Origin: a virus
Reading direction: 5' to 3' (one strand)
Virus record (IMG/VR): IMGVR_UViG_3300042894_001226
Coordinates: 1-26,958 of that record
DNA length: 26,958 nt
Position numbers and translations under genes: made by a program. Positions within the stretch are counted from its first letter, which is position 1. The number at the start of each line of letters is the position of its first letter. Shown here piece by piece: positions 18,836-26,958 of this stretch. Below the pieces are notes generated by a model. The model ran no database searches. It was not told where the DNA came from and saw only the letters and a list, made by a program, of their open reading frames with translations.

Positions 18836-19026
18836 AAGTTTCTAAAGAACGCAGAACTCTTTGCCAAGAAGTTTCTAATAGCGTAGAGATTGAAAACTCT
18901 AAGCGTAGGGAAGAAACCTCAAAAGCAAAAGTTGAACATTGGTTAGATATGATTTTTGCGTATGGCTTACTGTTTGCCATGGTGGTTGCTATGATTTCAG
19001 CGTTTATAGATTGGAGTAACGGGTGA
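18832..19026 (+). CDS. 64-residue tail-anchored membrane protein, GTG start
   Basis: A polar, charged N-terminal half (SKERRTLCQEVSNSVEIENS) followed by one transmembrane segment (FAYGLLFAMVVAMISAFIDW) at the C-terminus, the layout of a tail-anchored protein. The GTG start lies in a GTGA overlap with the previous stop, and its own stop lies in a GTGA overlap with the next gene. Function unknown. Confidence 0.6.
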   Translation: MKVSKERRTLCQEVSNSVEIENSKRREETSKAKVEHWLDMIFAYGLLFAMVVAMISAFIDWSNG

Positions 19027-19328
19027 GAAAGGTGAGCATACACACAGTTGAAGGTGATATTGGGTTGGCACGTAGTGTTGCTAATGGGACTACCAAATTC
19101 CCTTTTCTTGGTCACTGCGCAGACCAGATGGCAAGAATGCTTGAAGAGATTAAAGAGACAAGAAAGAAAAAAGAATGGCAGTACCTAACAGACGAAGAGA
19201 TTAAAGAAATTGTTGGTAGCTATGGAGATGGTATGGGTGGCTGTGGAAAAGGTATTGGTGGCTATACCCGTGAACTGTTTGAAAAAATAGAGGCAAAGAT
19301 AAAGGAAAAAAATGAGAGAAGACTTTGA
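19023..19328 (+). CDS. 101-residue hypothetical protein with LTDEEI motif, GTG start
   Basis: An N-terminal region with FLGHCADQMARMLEEIKET, then YLTDEEIKEIVGSYGDGM, a glycine-rich stretch and a charged C-terminal helix. The LTDEEI motif links it to the gene at 18459. The GTG start is in a GTGA overlap. It overlaps the next gene by 17 bases. Function unknown. Confidence 0.65.
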   Translation: MRKVSIHTVEGDIGLARSVANGTTKFPFLGHCADQMARMLEEIKETRKKKEWQYLTDEEIKEIVGSYGDGMGGCGKGIGGYTRELFEKIEAKIKEKNERRL

Positions 19329-19539
19329 AGAGTGGGCAAAAGGTAAGATATCTTTATCAAATTATGACGGTGAATACGCTACCCTTGAGGCGCAGATAGC
19401 TTGGCAAGCATGGCAACGTTCATGGAATATTGCAATCCGTGCGCAGAGACAAAGGGATGAGGCAGAGCTAAATGCCCTCAAGAATAAGATACTAATTGCT
19501 AAGGCTGCGTTAACCACTAAGGTTGTTGGCGCTAGATAG
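19312..19539 (+). CDS. 75-residue phage protein (WQAWQ type)
   Basis: A helical protein with FEEWAKGK at the start, EAQIAWQAWQRSWNIAIR in the centre, and a C-terminal helix. The FE-x-WA followed by an AW-x-AWQ block is common to short phage proteins of unknown role. AAAGGAAAAA precedes the ATG, which overlaps the previous gene by 17 bases. Confidence 0.68.
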   Translation: MREDFEEWAKGKISLSNYDGEYATLEAQIAWQAWQRSWNIAIRAQRQRDEAELNALKNKILIAKAALTTKVVGAR

Positions 19540-19547
19540 AAAGGAAC

Positions 19548-19739
19548 ATGATGTTTAGAAAACCAGACGGAGCTGGCAAAGGAGACATGCCACGCCCTAT
19601 AGCAGACCGTAACAGTTTTGAGAATAATTGGGATAGTATTTTTGGCAATAAAAAGGAGAAAACGGATGAACAAAAAAATTCAAATACTGCATTACATAGC
19701 ACTGAACCCGGGCAAGACAACAAGGGAGATAGCGACTAA
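19548..19739 (+). CDS. 63-residue phage protein with extended, overlapping C-terminus
   Basis: The first 40 residues (KGDMPRPIADRNSFENNWDS followed by IFGNKK) match a short phage pattern of KGD-x-PRP and F-x-x-x-WD-x-IFG. After IFGNKKEK the frame continues another 23 residues, polar and low-complexity, through the start of the next gene (74-base overlap). The conserved part stops where the overlap starts, so the tail probably results from loss of an earlier stop codon. AAAGGAAC precedes the start. Confidence 0.65.
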   Translation: MMFRKPDGAGKGDMPRPIADRNSFENNWDSIFGNKKEKTDEQKNSNTALHSTEPGQDNKGDSD

Positions 19740-19956
19740 GTTAAATGCCAACCCGAAAACAGCACGCACCTACATTTATGAGCTGAGTAAAGATAAAAAG
19801 ATAACCTCTATGGGTCTCCACAAATGGCGTCTATGCGCTCATATATCGGTAGAGTCATTGAATATCCCGCCAGAAGTAGTCAATCCTAAGAAGCCTTGGG
19901 AGTTTGCCTACGAGGGAATTATGAACATGATGAGGACGCATAGTGTACCGCAGTGA
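19666..19956 (+). CDS. Small winged-helix DNA-binding protein
   Basis: A 96-residue protein. Residues 1-50 (KKIQILHYIALNPGKTTREI, ATKLNANPKTARTYIYELS, then KDKKITSMGLHKW) fit a classic HTH plus wing. The start at 19666 is preceded by AAAAGGAG; the in-frame start at 19618 lacks this and lies in the preceding gene. A regulator for this operon or later genes is likely. It overlaps the HNH gene by 14 bases. Confidence 0.7.
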   Translation: MNKKIQILHYIALNPGKTTREIATKLNANPKTARTYIYELSKDKKITSMGLHKWRLCAHISVESLNIPPEVVNPKKPWEFAYEGIMNMMRTHSVPQ

Positions 19957-20230
19957 GAAACTTCTAAAGATTCTCAGACAGTCACCATGCCAGCACTGCG
20001 GTTGCCAAGACGGAACCGTAGTTGCTGCACACAGTAACCAACTCAGGGACGGCAAAGGAAGAGGCATCAAGGCGCACGACTATCGAGTCGCTGCCTTATG
20101 CTACAAAGACCACATGGCAATTGACCAAGGGTCTGTCCTATCTAAAGAAGAACGTTTCCAGTTATGGGATGACGCTCATAGGAAAACAATAGGATGGCTG
20201 TTTGAGAACGGCCACCTTACTATTTCTTAA
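19943..20230 (+). CDS. HNH-type nuclease-like protein (DUF1364-like)
   Basis: A 95-residue protein with the plan of short phage HNH proteins: CQHCGCQDG (zinc knuckle), VVAAHSNQLRDGKGRGIKAH with the catalytic-type His, and ALCYKDHMAIDQG supplying the second Cys and the final His. Such proteins occur at the end of recombination operons, as here. The GTG start at 19943 has GAGGA upstream. It ends convergently, overlapping the stop of the giant minus-strand gene by 11 bases. Confidence 0.72.
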   Translation: MYRSEKLLKILRQSPCQHCGCQDGTVVAAHSNQLRDGKGRGIKAHDYRVAALCYKDHMAIDQGSVLSKEERFQLWDDAHRKTIGWLFENGHLTIS

Positions 20231-23200
20231 GACTAATCCTTGTTTCCTCTGCCAATCTAGTCATCTCTGACATAACTATTTTGGCGCGGGCAATCTCAGC
20301 TTCCTTATCTGCCTTGCTCATATTAGGGTCACGAGTAATTACCTGAATATACTTACGGTATTCAGCTAACTGTTTAGATGTCTTATCGTAAACTTTCTGT
20401 AGAGCAATCAAGTCACCCTTATCTTTGAGAATCTCTGTAACCTTTTCCATCTGACCAGTCTCAGCGTAACGTTTCATATCCGCAAAAGCTTGGTTGATGC
20501 GTTGGTTGTTCTCATAGAATGATGTGACATACTTGGATTGAGTCTGTGGCATGGTCTTGATAAAGCCCATACCAACCGTGTCAATCAACGGTTTACCTGG
20601 CTTCTCAACATCACTCCATGGCTGAACAGCTTTGTCTGACACCGCGGCGGCTGTAGATCCAGCCCAGCCAAAGTAAGCCTTAAGCGCAAAGTCCACCTGA
20701 ACTGGAGACATGCCCTCTGCATTTTTGTCCAGCGTTAATGCCTTAGCCGTACCTTGAGATATGCTTGCAAGAACCTTAGCCAATGCAGTAGTTGATTCTG
20801 TGTAACGCTCTTGCTTAGATAAACGCTTCAAGCTTTCTGACTCAATCGGGGCGCCGGTAAAGCTATCCTTATCAGCATACAAATCAATCAACGGTTTAGC
20901 AGCTTGCGGTATTGGGTTAAGAGAGAATGTTTCCCATAGAATGTTCTGCATACGGTCTGCAAGCACTTTACCTTCTACCTTGTCGTCTGTAACCTGTTCA
21001 AGCGTGCGCTCCATAATCGTACCCAAAGCACCAATCTCAAACGGCTTCGGAATACGGAACTGTGTATCGCCAATCTTGAACCACCAGAAGTTGTCTCTAT
21101 CCCAGTTCTCACGGCGCTTGAAGTCTTCGTCATCCTTGAATGACAAGTATAGGAGCGCAGAAGCCAACATGACCGCACTAGACACAACCATGAAACTCTG
21201 TGCCTTAATCTTGTCAGAAGCCTCTATAGGCTTGCCAGTGGTTGTGTTGTAGATAAGTCTATAGGTTGGGGTGATACCGTCTCTACCGAGCTTATACAAG
21301 CCCTGTAAACGTGCGTTAAAGAACGGTACAAGCTGTGAGATAACCTTGATGGCACGGAAAGAACCCTGTGATGAAAAGTTCATCAAGTCTCTGGCCGCAA
21401 AAGATGATTCCAAATGGCTCTTGCCTTCATCAGTTAACTTCTTAAATAAAGTTAAACGGTTGGCGTTCTCAAAGCGATTACCCTGTTGGTTGTACCATTC
21501 CAGAGCTTTGCTGAGAGCGTCTTTAACTTTCTCAGGTGTATCAAGAATAGTTCCCTGGGAAACGCCTTTCTTGATTAAACGCTTAATCATCTTGGCTTGG
21601 TCGCCCTCATGAGCAACGCCCATTTCAAAAACACCGCCACCTATTAAGGCATCTATAAATGTAGGATTATCACGAGACGATAGAGCAAGACCCTTGGCAA
21701 CGTTATCAAACACATTTAATCCAACTCGGCTGACGGCTGCTGATTGCACAGAATCACGGATTAAGTTGCGAATCTTATAGGCTGGTGACAATGTGACACC
21801 GTAACGCAATGCGTCAGTAAAGCCTTTTGCTATATCAAGGCCTGGGAACTTCGGGCCAAGAGAGCTAATCAAGGAGATAGAGTCCAATAGTAAAGCATCT
21901 TTTACTAGGTAAGCAGACTCGTTACCGCCCTCCATGACCTTAACAATGTCCTTCTTGTCCACAAACGTGCGCTCGCCATCTTCCATGAAGTAGTACTGAG
22001 TAGTACCTTTTACGGTGGTTTGCTTAACTTTCTGAGCCGCATCTAATTGAGCTGCTGACTTCAATGTACTGACAGCCGCGGCGTTCTTCATGGACGCAGA
22101 CAAGATGTGTGACCAATTCATTAGAACGTTTTCCATCAAGTCGTTTGTCTTTCTTTCGCCACCCTTCAGCTTCTTAGAGAAGTACTGATTGGTCAACTTA
22201 GATGATGCGTTAATGGAGCCAACGTCACCGTCTTCCATTTCCGTATAGAACGGGATGTAATAGATATCGTTAGAGAACCGCTCGTACGCTGCGTCATCAA
22301 TCAAGCCCTGGGCTTTAGCAATATCCAAGACTGACCTGTTAAGTTCGTTCTCTTCCTTCAGCGCCTTCTCATAAACCTGTTTACGTTGAACCCCGTTGAT
22401 TTCACCTCTGATTAGCTGGTCTCGATCACCAATTAAATCTTTGAATGAACGCTTATCTGCTGGTAATCGAGCATCACGGTTCAACGCCTTCCAAATCTGG
22501 TACTGGTCAACTTCATTACCCAAAGGCTCAAGGATGTCTAATAAACCCTTGGTTCCCTTTTTGTAAATGAGAGCGCCGTCCTTTAGCTCAACTTGACCGT
22601 AATACAACAAGCCCTCAAGCGCACCGTCTGTAGACTTAGACATAATGGCTTTCATATAGGCTTCTTCAGAATACTTCTTAATAGACCTGAACTCGTCAAA
22701 CAATCCCTGAATCAAACGCTCCGCCATGTTTGGACGCAATTGCTTGAACTTCTCCGTAACTGTTGCAGGAGTTTTGGTGAACTGCTTAAGAATTCTATTG
22801 ACAACATCTGGGTCAACATTACTTAAGTCAGCTTTTAGTTTCTTAGGGGAAGGTATTTCAAGCAACTCATCTTGACTTGGCTTCTTAGCTTCTTTCTTTT
22901 GGATAGGCTTACGCTCAACCTTCACATCCATAGGAGATTTGCCGTCAAAGTTCGCAGCTGTTGGTTCATTACCCAACGGTGCTGGCATATCTTCTGGCTT
23001 GTAATATTCAATACGTCCACGAACAACAGCGTCTGTATCAGAGACCGTCATCTCTTCTGCGGACTTGATGGGCATACCGTTGTCAACCCGCACAAACAAG
23101 TGTTCGCGCAGTGGGTTAAATGTGATACGAACGCCATCCAAACCTTTAACGTTCTGAACAATCTTACCTTGCGCTCCACCCATAGGTGACTTAGCTTCTT

Positions 23201-26200
23201 TACCGCTGGCAATGTTCTCTCTAGCCTTTTGGTTAACAATAAAGTTAACGTCACGGATAGTTACAATGCCGTCATAACCAATAGCCTTCTCAACCTTGAC
23301 GTTATATGAACCATCCTTCTTCTTTGAGAACGGCTCATGAACTGTTACTAGGTGCATCTTGACGCCATCAGGACGCTCAATAGTACCGTTTAGGTTCAGA
23401 CGAATCATTACCTCAGTGCCATCAGGCAACTGGCGGTTAGCAAACTTCTTAGCTTCAATGTTGTCAGCAAACTTCTTACCATTAATCTCGGCATCAGTCA
23501 GTGGTTGTTTGATTGGCTTGATATCCAACATCTCAGACCATTGGCTTGGGGTATCCAGCTGGCTCTCAGCCAACTTACCTTCAGCTGCTTCTTTGAAAAT
23601 GTCCTGAGCTGTACGGAAACCACGCCCACGAAGAACGTTACCAATGCGCTTAAGGATATTAACGATAGAATTAAACAATGACTTTACGGCTGGCGATTGA
23701 GTTTGCATATCGGCAAACGCATCAGCAATAGCCTCTTCAATCCTAATGTCCATAGGCTTATTGCCATATCTTGAACCATCAGGGTCGTATTTATTAATCC
23801 ATTGGCTCTTAGCTAAATCAGACAAGATTGCCCAATCTCTGTTGCTAAAGAACCCTAAGTCTTTCATAGCATGAACAGCTTCGTGGTTCATTGTTCTGAA
23901 GATGTTTGGGCCAGATAATGATAAGTTAATCAGGCTGTCAAAGTAAGAACCGTTTACCTCACTCATTCTGCCGTTTAACATGCGGTACATGCTGTCTTCT
24001 AGGTTCAAGCCAATTTGCTTTAAACCCATGCTATCCAGTGATTTACGTAAAGTAACAGCCAATTCACGAGCTTCTGCCAAAAACTTGTCTGTGTAGTAAT
24101 CCTGGGGAACTCGAGCCTCAAACTTAGCTTCTGGCAATACGCCTTGTTCTACAGCTTGTTTGTATGCAATCTCAAGAGGGGCTGTTTCAGCGGAAATTTC
24201 CTGTGTTATAGGGGCGCCTTCAGGAACGAACTGCTCTTGTGGAACAGCTTGGGCTTGCGCCAGTATGTCCGCCTCTAATTCAGCGCCTTCTAGGGGTGCT
24301 AAATCAGCTTCTGTAGGGGTTGGCTCAGGCTTAATCAATGCACGTCTCTGACGGAACGCCTCCTCTAGCTGGTCAACTTGAGCATAAGCATCCTGCATCT
24401 TTGGAGTAACAACAATTTCCCCGCGGAAAGCGTTTTGAATCATCTCGCTTAGCTTGCGCACACCACCAACATCACCGTCTGCGTCAATGTCAGATTGCGT
24501 CATGAAGCCAGCATCTCTAGCACGGGTAGCCAACTCATCTAATTGCTGTCCGTCAGGACGGAAAAGCTTGCGATTGTCACTGTTAGTGCTGATAACCTTG
24601 TTTCTGTTCTTCTTAGACTCGCCAAGAACGTCCATCATTTGGTCGGCTTTAACGCCTTGTTTGGTCAACCAGTTAGCAAACTCGTTAGTACCAAAGTCAA
24701 TAGTCTTCATGGCATTGTCGTATTCCAACTGAATGATGTCTTCTTCAGTCGGGTCAACCATGACTTTATCCATCTTACGGAAAGCTTGTTTACCGCTTTC
24801 ATCAAAATACTTAAGCCAATCACCGTCTTTACGGGTAACCTTCTCGCCTTCAGTAACCTTTACAGATGACTCGCCTTCAGGAACAAAGCCGAATCGAGTA
24901 ATGTTTTGGCTAGAAACCTCTGGGATTTCTGGCATAGGATTGAACTTGCTCAATACTTCATTGACGCCCTCAGTACCTAGCTGTGGAGCATACTTGGCGG
25001 CAAATGCAGCCTCATCTGATGTGGCAACAGACCCATCAGGGAATACAAAGTATGGCTTGATTGTTGGTTTATATGGCAACAAACCAGCAATAGCTTCTTT
25101 TTCTTCAGGAACAATAACGTTCCCTTCTTCATCAATCTCTGCCGCAGAAAACGCAGATCCCTCAGCCTTACGCAAGTCTTCTTCAGCTTGTTTTTCCTTA
25201 GCTTGTTGGTTTAATTCATCAAGCTTTTGGTATGCCTTAGAGTTCTTTCTAGCCTGTAAATCACGGAACGCCTCAACACGAAGACGGTCAGCGTCATCTG
25301 CATAAGACTCTCGTGTGCCAAGTAATTCAGCATCTATTTCTTCTTCAGGAATTCTATTCTGTTCTTCTTGTAAGCGGGCTTGCTCTGCTTCACGACGCGC
25401 TCTTGCACCCAAAGCAATACCAGCTGGTGCGCCAAACAATGCACCACCTAAACCACCCATGGCTGTAGCTGAACCAACACCTTTTAATAAATCAGTCTCT
25501 GGGAATACCTCTTGGATACCAATGTTACTTGCAAACTTACCGCCACCCTCTTCAAGAGACTCACTACCTATCTCACCAAGCGTACTCTTAAGGAACCCAC
25601 CAGTACCAGGCAATCCTTTACCAAGCATTGCTCTTTCAATAGATGCACCGCCTGGCAACTTAGATGACGCCAAACTTAAGCCTGCTGCCTCAAAAGCAGC
25701 AATACGCCCTTTAGATAATGCAATACCTTGAGCCTCTTCCTCAGGAACGCCTTCTTCTTTTAAGCGCTCATATATCTGACGGTAAGTATCGTAACCAATA
25801 TCTGTGCCTTGCATAACAGCGCCACCAGCAAGTGAAGAGCCAACGCCAACTTTTGCCACAGCTTCTTCAGTAGCATTTTTTAATAGAAGCTTTGCGCCAC
25901 CTTTACCAAGCGCACCAAAGCCGTATGAACCAATTAGGTTAGGGATTTGCTCGGAAAAGAATGATGTTAACAATGCAGGGTCAGAAACCAAACCTTTTAA
26001 CTGAACACCAGCCTCTTCAAAAAAGCCGTCCGCCTTAGCTACATCTCTAGCTAGTAACTGTTCTTTAGCTTTTAATGTAGGGGTCTTAAGTCCTTGCGCA
26101 TACTTCTCAAGATCCTGACCCATGCCTTGAATGCCAGAGTCCTGACGTTCAGGTGATGAAGTGCCAGTTAAAGTTCCAATTTGACCTGGTAACTGTATAA

Positions 26201-26390
26201 GATTACCAAGGCCAGCTAAAAAACTGGCGCCAATATCTTTAGCACCGCTTACTACACCACGGGGAACTTGAGCCTGTAATTCTGGGAACTGAGGAAGTAT
26301 TTCTGTTTCAATTGCCGCCTGAATTTGTTCATTAGACATCTCATCTGGGAAGTTGACTTGGCCAACCCCCTGAATATTTACAATCGGCAT
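20220..26390 (-). CDS. Giant polyvalent inner-virion protein with zincin and LPD38-like regions
   Basis: A 2056-residue protein. The N-terminus (VGQVNFPDEMSNEQIQAAIE) is a short motif often found at the start of phage ejection proteins. Glycine/alanine-rich hydrophobic stretches follow (residues about 120-330). A zinc-metalloprotease-like site HEAVH lies at 836-840, followed by EEAIADAFADM near 885-895 providing a likely third ligand. The C-terminal third (about 1520-1950, containing FTDALRYGVTLSPAYKIRNL and a membrane-like FMVVSSAVMLASALLYL near 1730) matches the LPD38 type of large polyvalent proteins. Such proteins are packaged in the virion and injected with DNA. The start has AGGGG upstream. 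No frameshift seen over 6 kb. Confidence 0.85.
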   Translation of the reverse strand: MPIVNIQGVGQVNFPDEMSNEQIQAAIETEILPQFPELQAQVPRGVVSGAKDIGASFLAGLGNLIQLPGQIGTLTGTSSPERQDSGIQGMGQDLEKYAQGLKTPTLKAKEQLLARDVAKADGFFEEAGVQLKGLVSDPALLTSFFSEQIPNLIGSYGFGALGKGGAKLLLKNATEEAVAKVGVGSSLAGGAVMQGTDIGYDTYRQIYERLKEEGVPEEEAQGIALSKGRIAAFEAAGLSLASSKLPGGASIERAMLGKGLPGTGGFLKSTLGEIGSESLEEGGGKFASNIGIQEVFPETDLLKGVGSATAMGGLGGALFGAPAGIALGARARREAEQARLQEEQNRIPEEEIDAELLGTRESYADDADRLRVEAFRDLQARKNSKAYQKLDELNQQAKEKQAEEDLRKAEGSAFSAAEIDEEGNVIVPEEKEAIAGLLPYKPTIKPYFVFPDGSVATSDEAAFAAKYAPQLGTEGVNEVLSKFNPMPEIPEVSSQNITRFGFVPEGESSVKVTEGEKVTRKDGDWLKYFDESGKQAFRKMDKVMVDPTEEDIIQLEYDNAMKTIDFGTNEFANWLTKQGVKADQMMDVLGESKKNRNKVISTNSDNRKLFRPDGQQLDELATRARDAGFMTQSDIDADGDVGGVRKLSEMIQNAFRGEIVVTPKMQDAYAQVDQLEEAFRQRRALIKPEPTPTEADLAPLEGAELEADILAQAQAVPQEQFVPEGAPITQEISAETAPLEIAYKQAVEQGVLPEAKFEARVPQDYYTDKFLAEARELAVTLRKSLDSMGLKQIGLNLEDSMYRMLNGRMSEVNGSYFDSLINLSLSGPNIFRTMNHEAVHAMKDLGFFSNRDWAILSDLAKSQWINKYDPDGSRYGNKPMDIRIEEAIADAFADMQTQSPAVKSLFNSIVNILKRIGNVLRGRGFRTAQDIFKEAAEGKLAESQLDTPSQWSEMLDIKPIKQPLTDAEINGKKFADNIEAKKFANRQLPDGTEVMIRLNLNGTIERPDGVKMHLVTVHEPFSKKKDGSYNVKVEKAIGYDGIVTIRDVNFIVNQKARENIASGKEAKSPMGGAQGKIVQNVKGLDGVRITFNPLREHLFVRVDNGMPIKSAEEMTVSDTDAVVRGRIEYYKPEDMPAPLGNEPTAANFDGKSPMDVKVERKPIQKKEAKKPSQDELLEIPSPKKLKADLSNVDPDVVNRILKQFTKTPATVTEKFKQLRPNMAERLIQGLFDEFRSIKKYSEEAYMKAIMSKSTDGALEGLLYYGQVELKDGALIYKKGTKGLLDILEPLGNEVDQYQIWKALNRDARLPADKRSFKDLIGDRDQLIRGEINGVQRKQVYEKALKEENELNRSVLDIAKAQGLIDDAAYERFSNDIYYIPFYTEMEDGDVGSINASSKLTNQYFSKKLKGGERKTNDLMENVLMNWSHILSASMKNAAAVSTLKSAAQLDAAQKVKQTTVKGTTQYYFMEDGERTFVDKKDIVKVMEGGNESAYLVKDALLLDSISLISSLGPKFPGLDIAKGFTDALRYGVTLSPAYKIRNLIRDSVQSAAVSRVGLNVFDNVAKGLALSSRDNPTFIDALIGGGVFEMGVAHEGDQAKMIKRLIKKGVSQGTILDTPEKVKDALSKALEWYNQQGNRFENANRLTLFKKLTDEGKSHLESSFAARDLMNFSSQGSFRAIKVISQLVPFFNARLQGLYKLGRDGITPTYRLIYNTTTGKPIEASDKIKAQSFMVVSSAVMLASALLYLSFKDDEDFKRRENWDRDNFWWFKIGDTQFRIPKPFEIGALGTIMERTLEQVTDDKVEGKVLADRMQNILWETFSLNPIPQAAKPLIDLYADKDSFTGAPIESESLKRLSKQERYTESTTALAKVLASISQGTAKALTLDKNAEGMSPVQVDFALKAYFGWAGSTAAAVSDKAVQPWSDVEKPGKPLIDTVGMGFIKTMPQTQSKYVTSFYENNQRINQAFADMKRYAETGQMEKVTEILKDKGDLIALQKVYDKTSKQLAEYRKYIQVITRDPNMSKADKEAEIARAKIVMSEMTRLAEETRISLKK

Positions 26391-26403
26391 AAGAAGCCCC
26401 TAG

Positions 26404-26958
26404 TTATTTAAGTTTTTGTCCTGGTACATAGTTTAATACCGTAGGAGCAGAAGTTCCACCCCCTGATGAAGCAGCCATCAAATCTCTGGCTTTTTGGACT
26501 TTCTCAGTATCAGACAAATTTGCATTCTTCAAGTCAGTCGCAACTATCTTATACGCCTCTTCAAACGTCATGATTCCAGCTTTACCTTGACCTTGAACCA
26601 ATCTAGCCAACTCTGGATTAGTTCTGTATAAATTAGCTAACTCGGCAATAGAGGACGGTTTTGTAGCTGCCAATCTCTGAACTTCCAACATCTTCTCTTT
26701 GTTAGCAACGTCAGCACGTTCTTTTTGGATTTCTATAAGGTCTTTGAGACGCTCACGCTCTTCTTTACGTAGCCCACGAACGTCTTCACCATAACCTTTA
26801 GCGGCAGCTGAGGCGCCTTTTCCTATATTAGTAAGCGCATAAGGTGATTCTCCACCCATAATGTTTAAGCCAGCCTCTAATAAACGCATGTATTTTGCAT
26901 CTTCGCGAGCGTCTTTAGAAGACTCGCCAGCATCCATAAGCATCTTTTCATACTTAGA
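26404..26958 (-). CDS. Virion-associated protein, partial (runs off right edge)
   Basis: The visible part is 184 residues and lacks its N-terminus: the frame is open to the last base of the window, so the ATG at 26943 is probably internal. Composition is helical and charged (YGEDVRGLRKEERERLKDLI, EIQKERADVANKEKML), with a glycine-rich GLNIMGGESPYALTNIGKGA segment before it. This is typical of small internal or ejection proteins placed next to polyvalent proteins. It lies 13 bases before the giant gene in the same direction. Confidence 0.65.
   Translation of the reverse strand, partial: SKYEKMLMDAGESSKDAREDAKYMRLLEAGLNIMGGESPYALTNIGKGASAAAKGYGEDVRGLRKEERERLKDLIEIQKERADVANKEKMLEVQRLAATKPSSIAELANLYRTNPELARLVQGQGKAGIMTFEEAYKIVATDLKNANLSDTEKVQKARDLMAASSGGGTSAPTVLNYVPGQKLK

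Noticed and set aside
24733-25305. 190-codon plus-strand frame
   Set aside because: Antisense to the giant virion gene, serine-rich shadow; the minus-strand gene is unbroken and well supported.
1-26958. tRNA genes, CRISPR arrays, transposases, integrase and attachment sites
   Set aside because: Looked for TTCGA-type T loops, regularly spaced repeats and transposase or integrase motifs; none found. The phased repeats at 12625 are too few and too close for CRISPR.

Overview
The window looks like part of a tailed double-stranded DNA phage (or prophage) genome. It is tightly packed with short genes, most overlapping their neighbours by ATGA, TAATG or GTGA, and carries terminase, recombination, DNA-modification and virion genes. 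No tRNA, rRNA, insertion sequence or CRISPR array was seen. Moderate G+C, strong ACGGAGGA-type ribosome binding sites, sigma70-like promoters and several small-protein families that I associate with freshwater betaproteobacterial phages suggest a betaproteobacterial host. The host is an inference, not something the sequence proves.

Layout. (1) 46-1241, minus strand: a small-terminase-like protein and a LexA-type winged-helix protein coupled to it by an ATGA overlap. (2) 1582-5981, plus strand: a run of small early-type genes driven from two similar promoters (-10 near 1548 and 3342), with an intrinsic terminator at 3130. Two hammerhead ribozymes sit between genes here. (3) 6034-12134, minus strand: small HTH protein, several short unknowns, a DUF6378-like protein, ParB-like protein, SF2 helicase, DNA cytosine-C5 methyltransferase, PAPS-reductase-like protein and a short coiled-coil protein. 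(4) 12135-12951: no confidently called gene but much structure: a three-way-junction fold, three phased 11-bp repeats, a six-tract G-quadruplex motif, and four hairpins carrying GGAG in their loops, then the terminator of the RusA gene. (5) RusA resolvase (minus), divergent from a long plus operon (13432-20230) led by a TTGACA-17-TATATT promoter. This encodes a RecB/Cas4-like nuclease, ERF annealing protein, an SSB-like protein, RHH and winged-helix regulators, a secreted protein, a 2OG-Fe(II) oxygenase, many micro-proteins and an HNH protein. (6) 20220-26958, minus strand: a 2056-residue polyvalent inner-virion protein with an HExxH zincin motif and LPD38-like region, then the 3' part of another virion gene that runs off the right edge.

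The most striking discovery is the pair of type I hammerhead ribozymes at 2322-2370 and 2761-2811. Both have the complete conserved core with quite different but fully paired stems. Each lies just after a stop codon and cuts 23-24 nt upstream of the next start codon. Together they bracket a 440-nt segment carrying two small genes, which would be released as a separate mRNA with a 5'-hydroxyl and a 2',3'-cyclic phosphate, the end chemistry needed for RtcB-type circularisation. The second most unusual element is the GGAG-loop hairpin array at 12777-12861, which resembles CsrA/RsmA-sequestering RNAs on one strand and would display anti-Shine-Dalgarno loops on the other.

How the genes work together: the nuclease, ERF, SSB and RusA form a recombination module; helicase, methyltransferase and PAPS-reductase-like protein are probably DNA metabolism or modification; the right-hand genes build the virion's injected proteins; the left-hand genes serve packaging.
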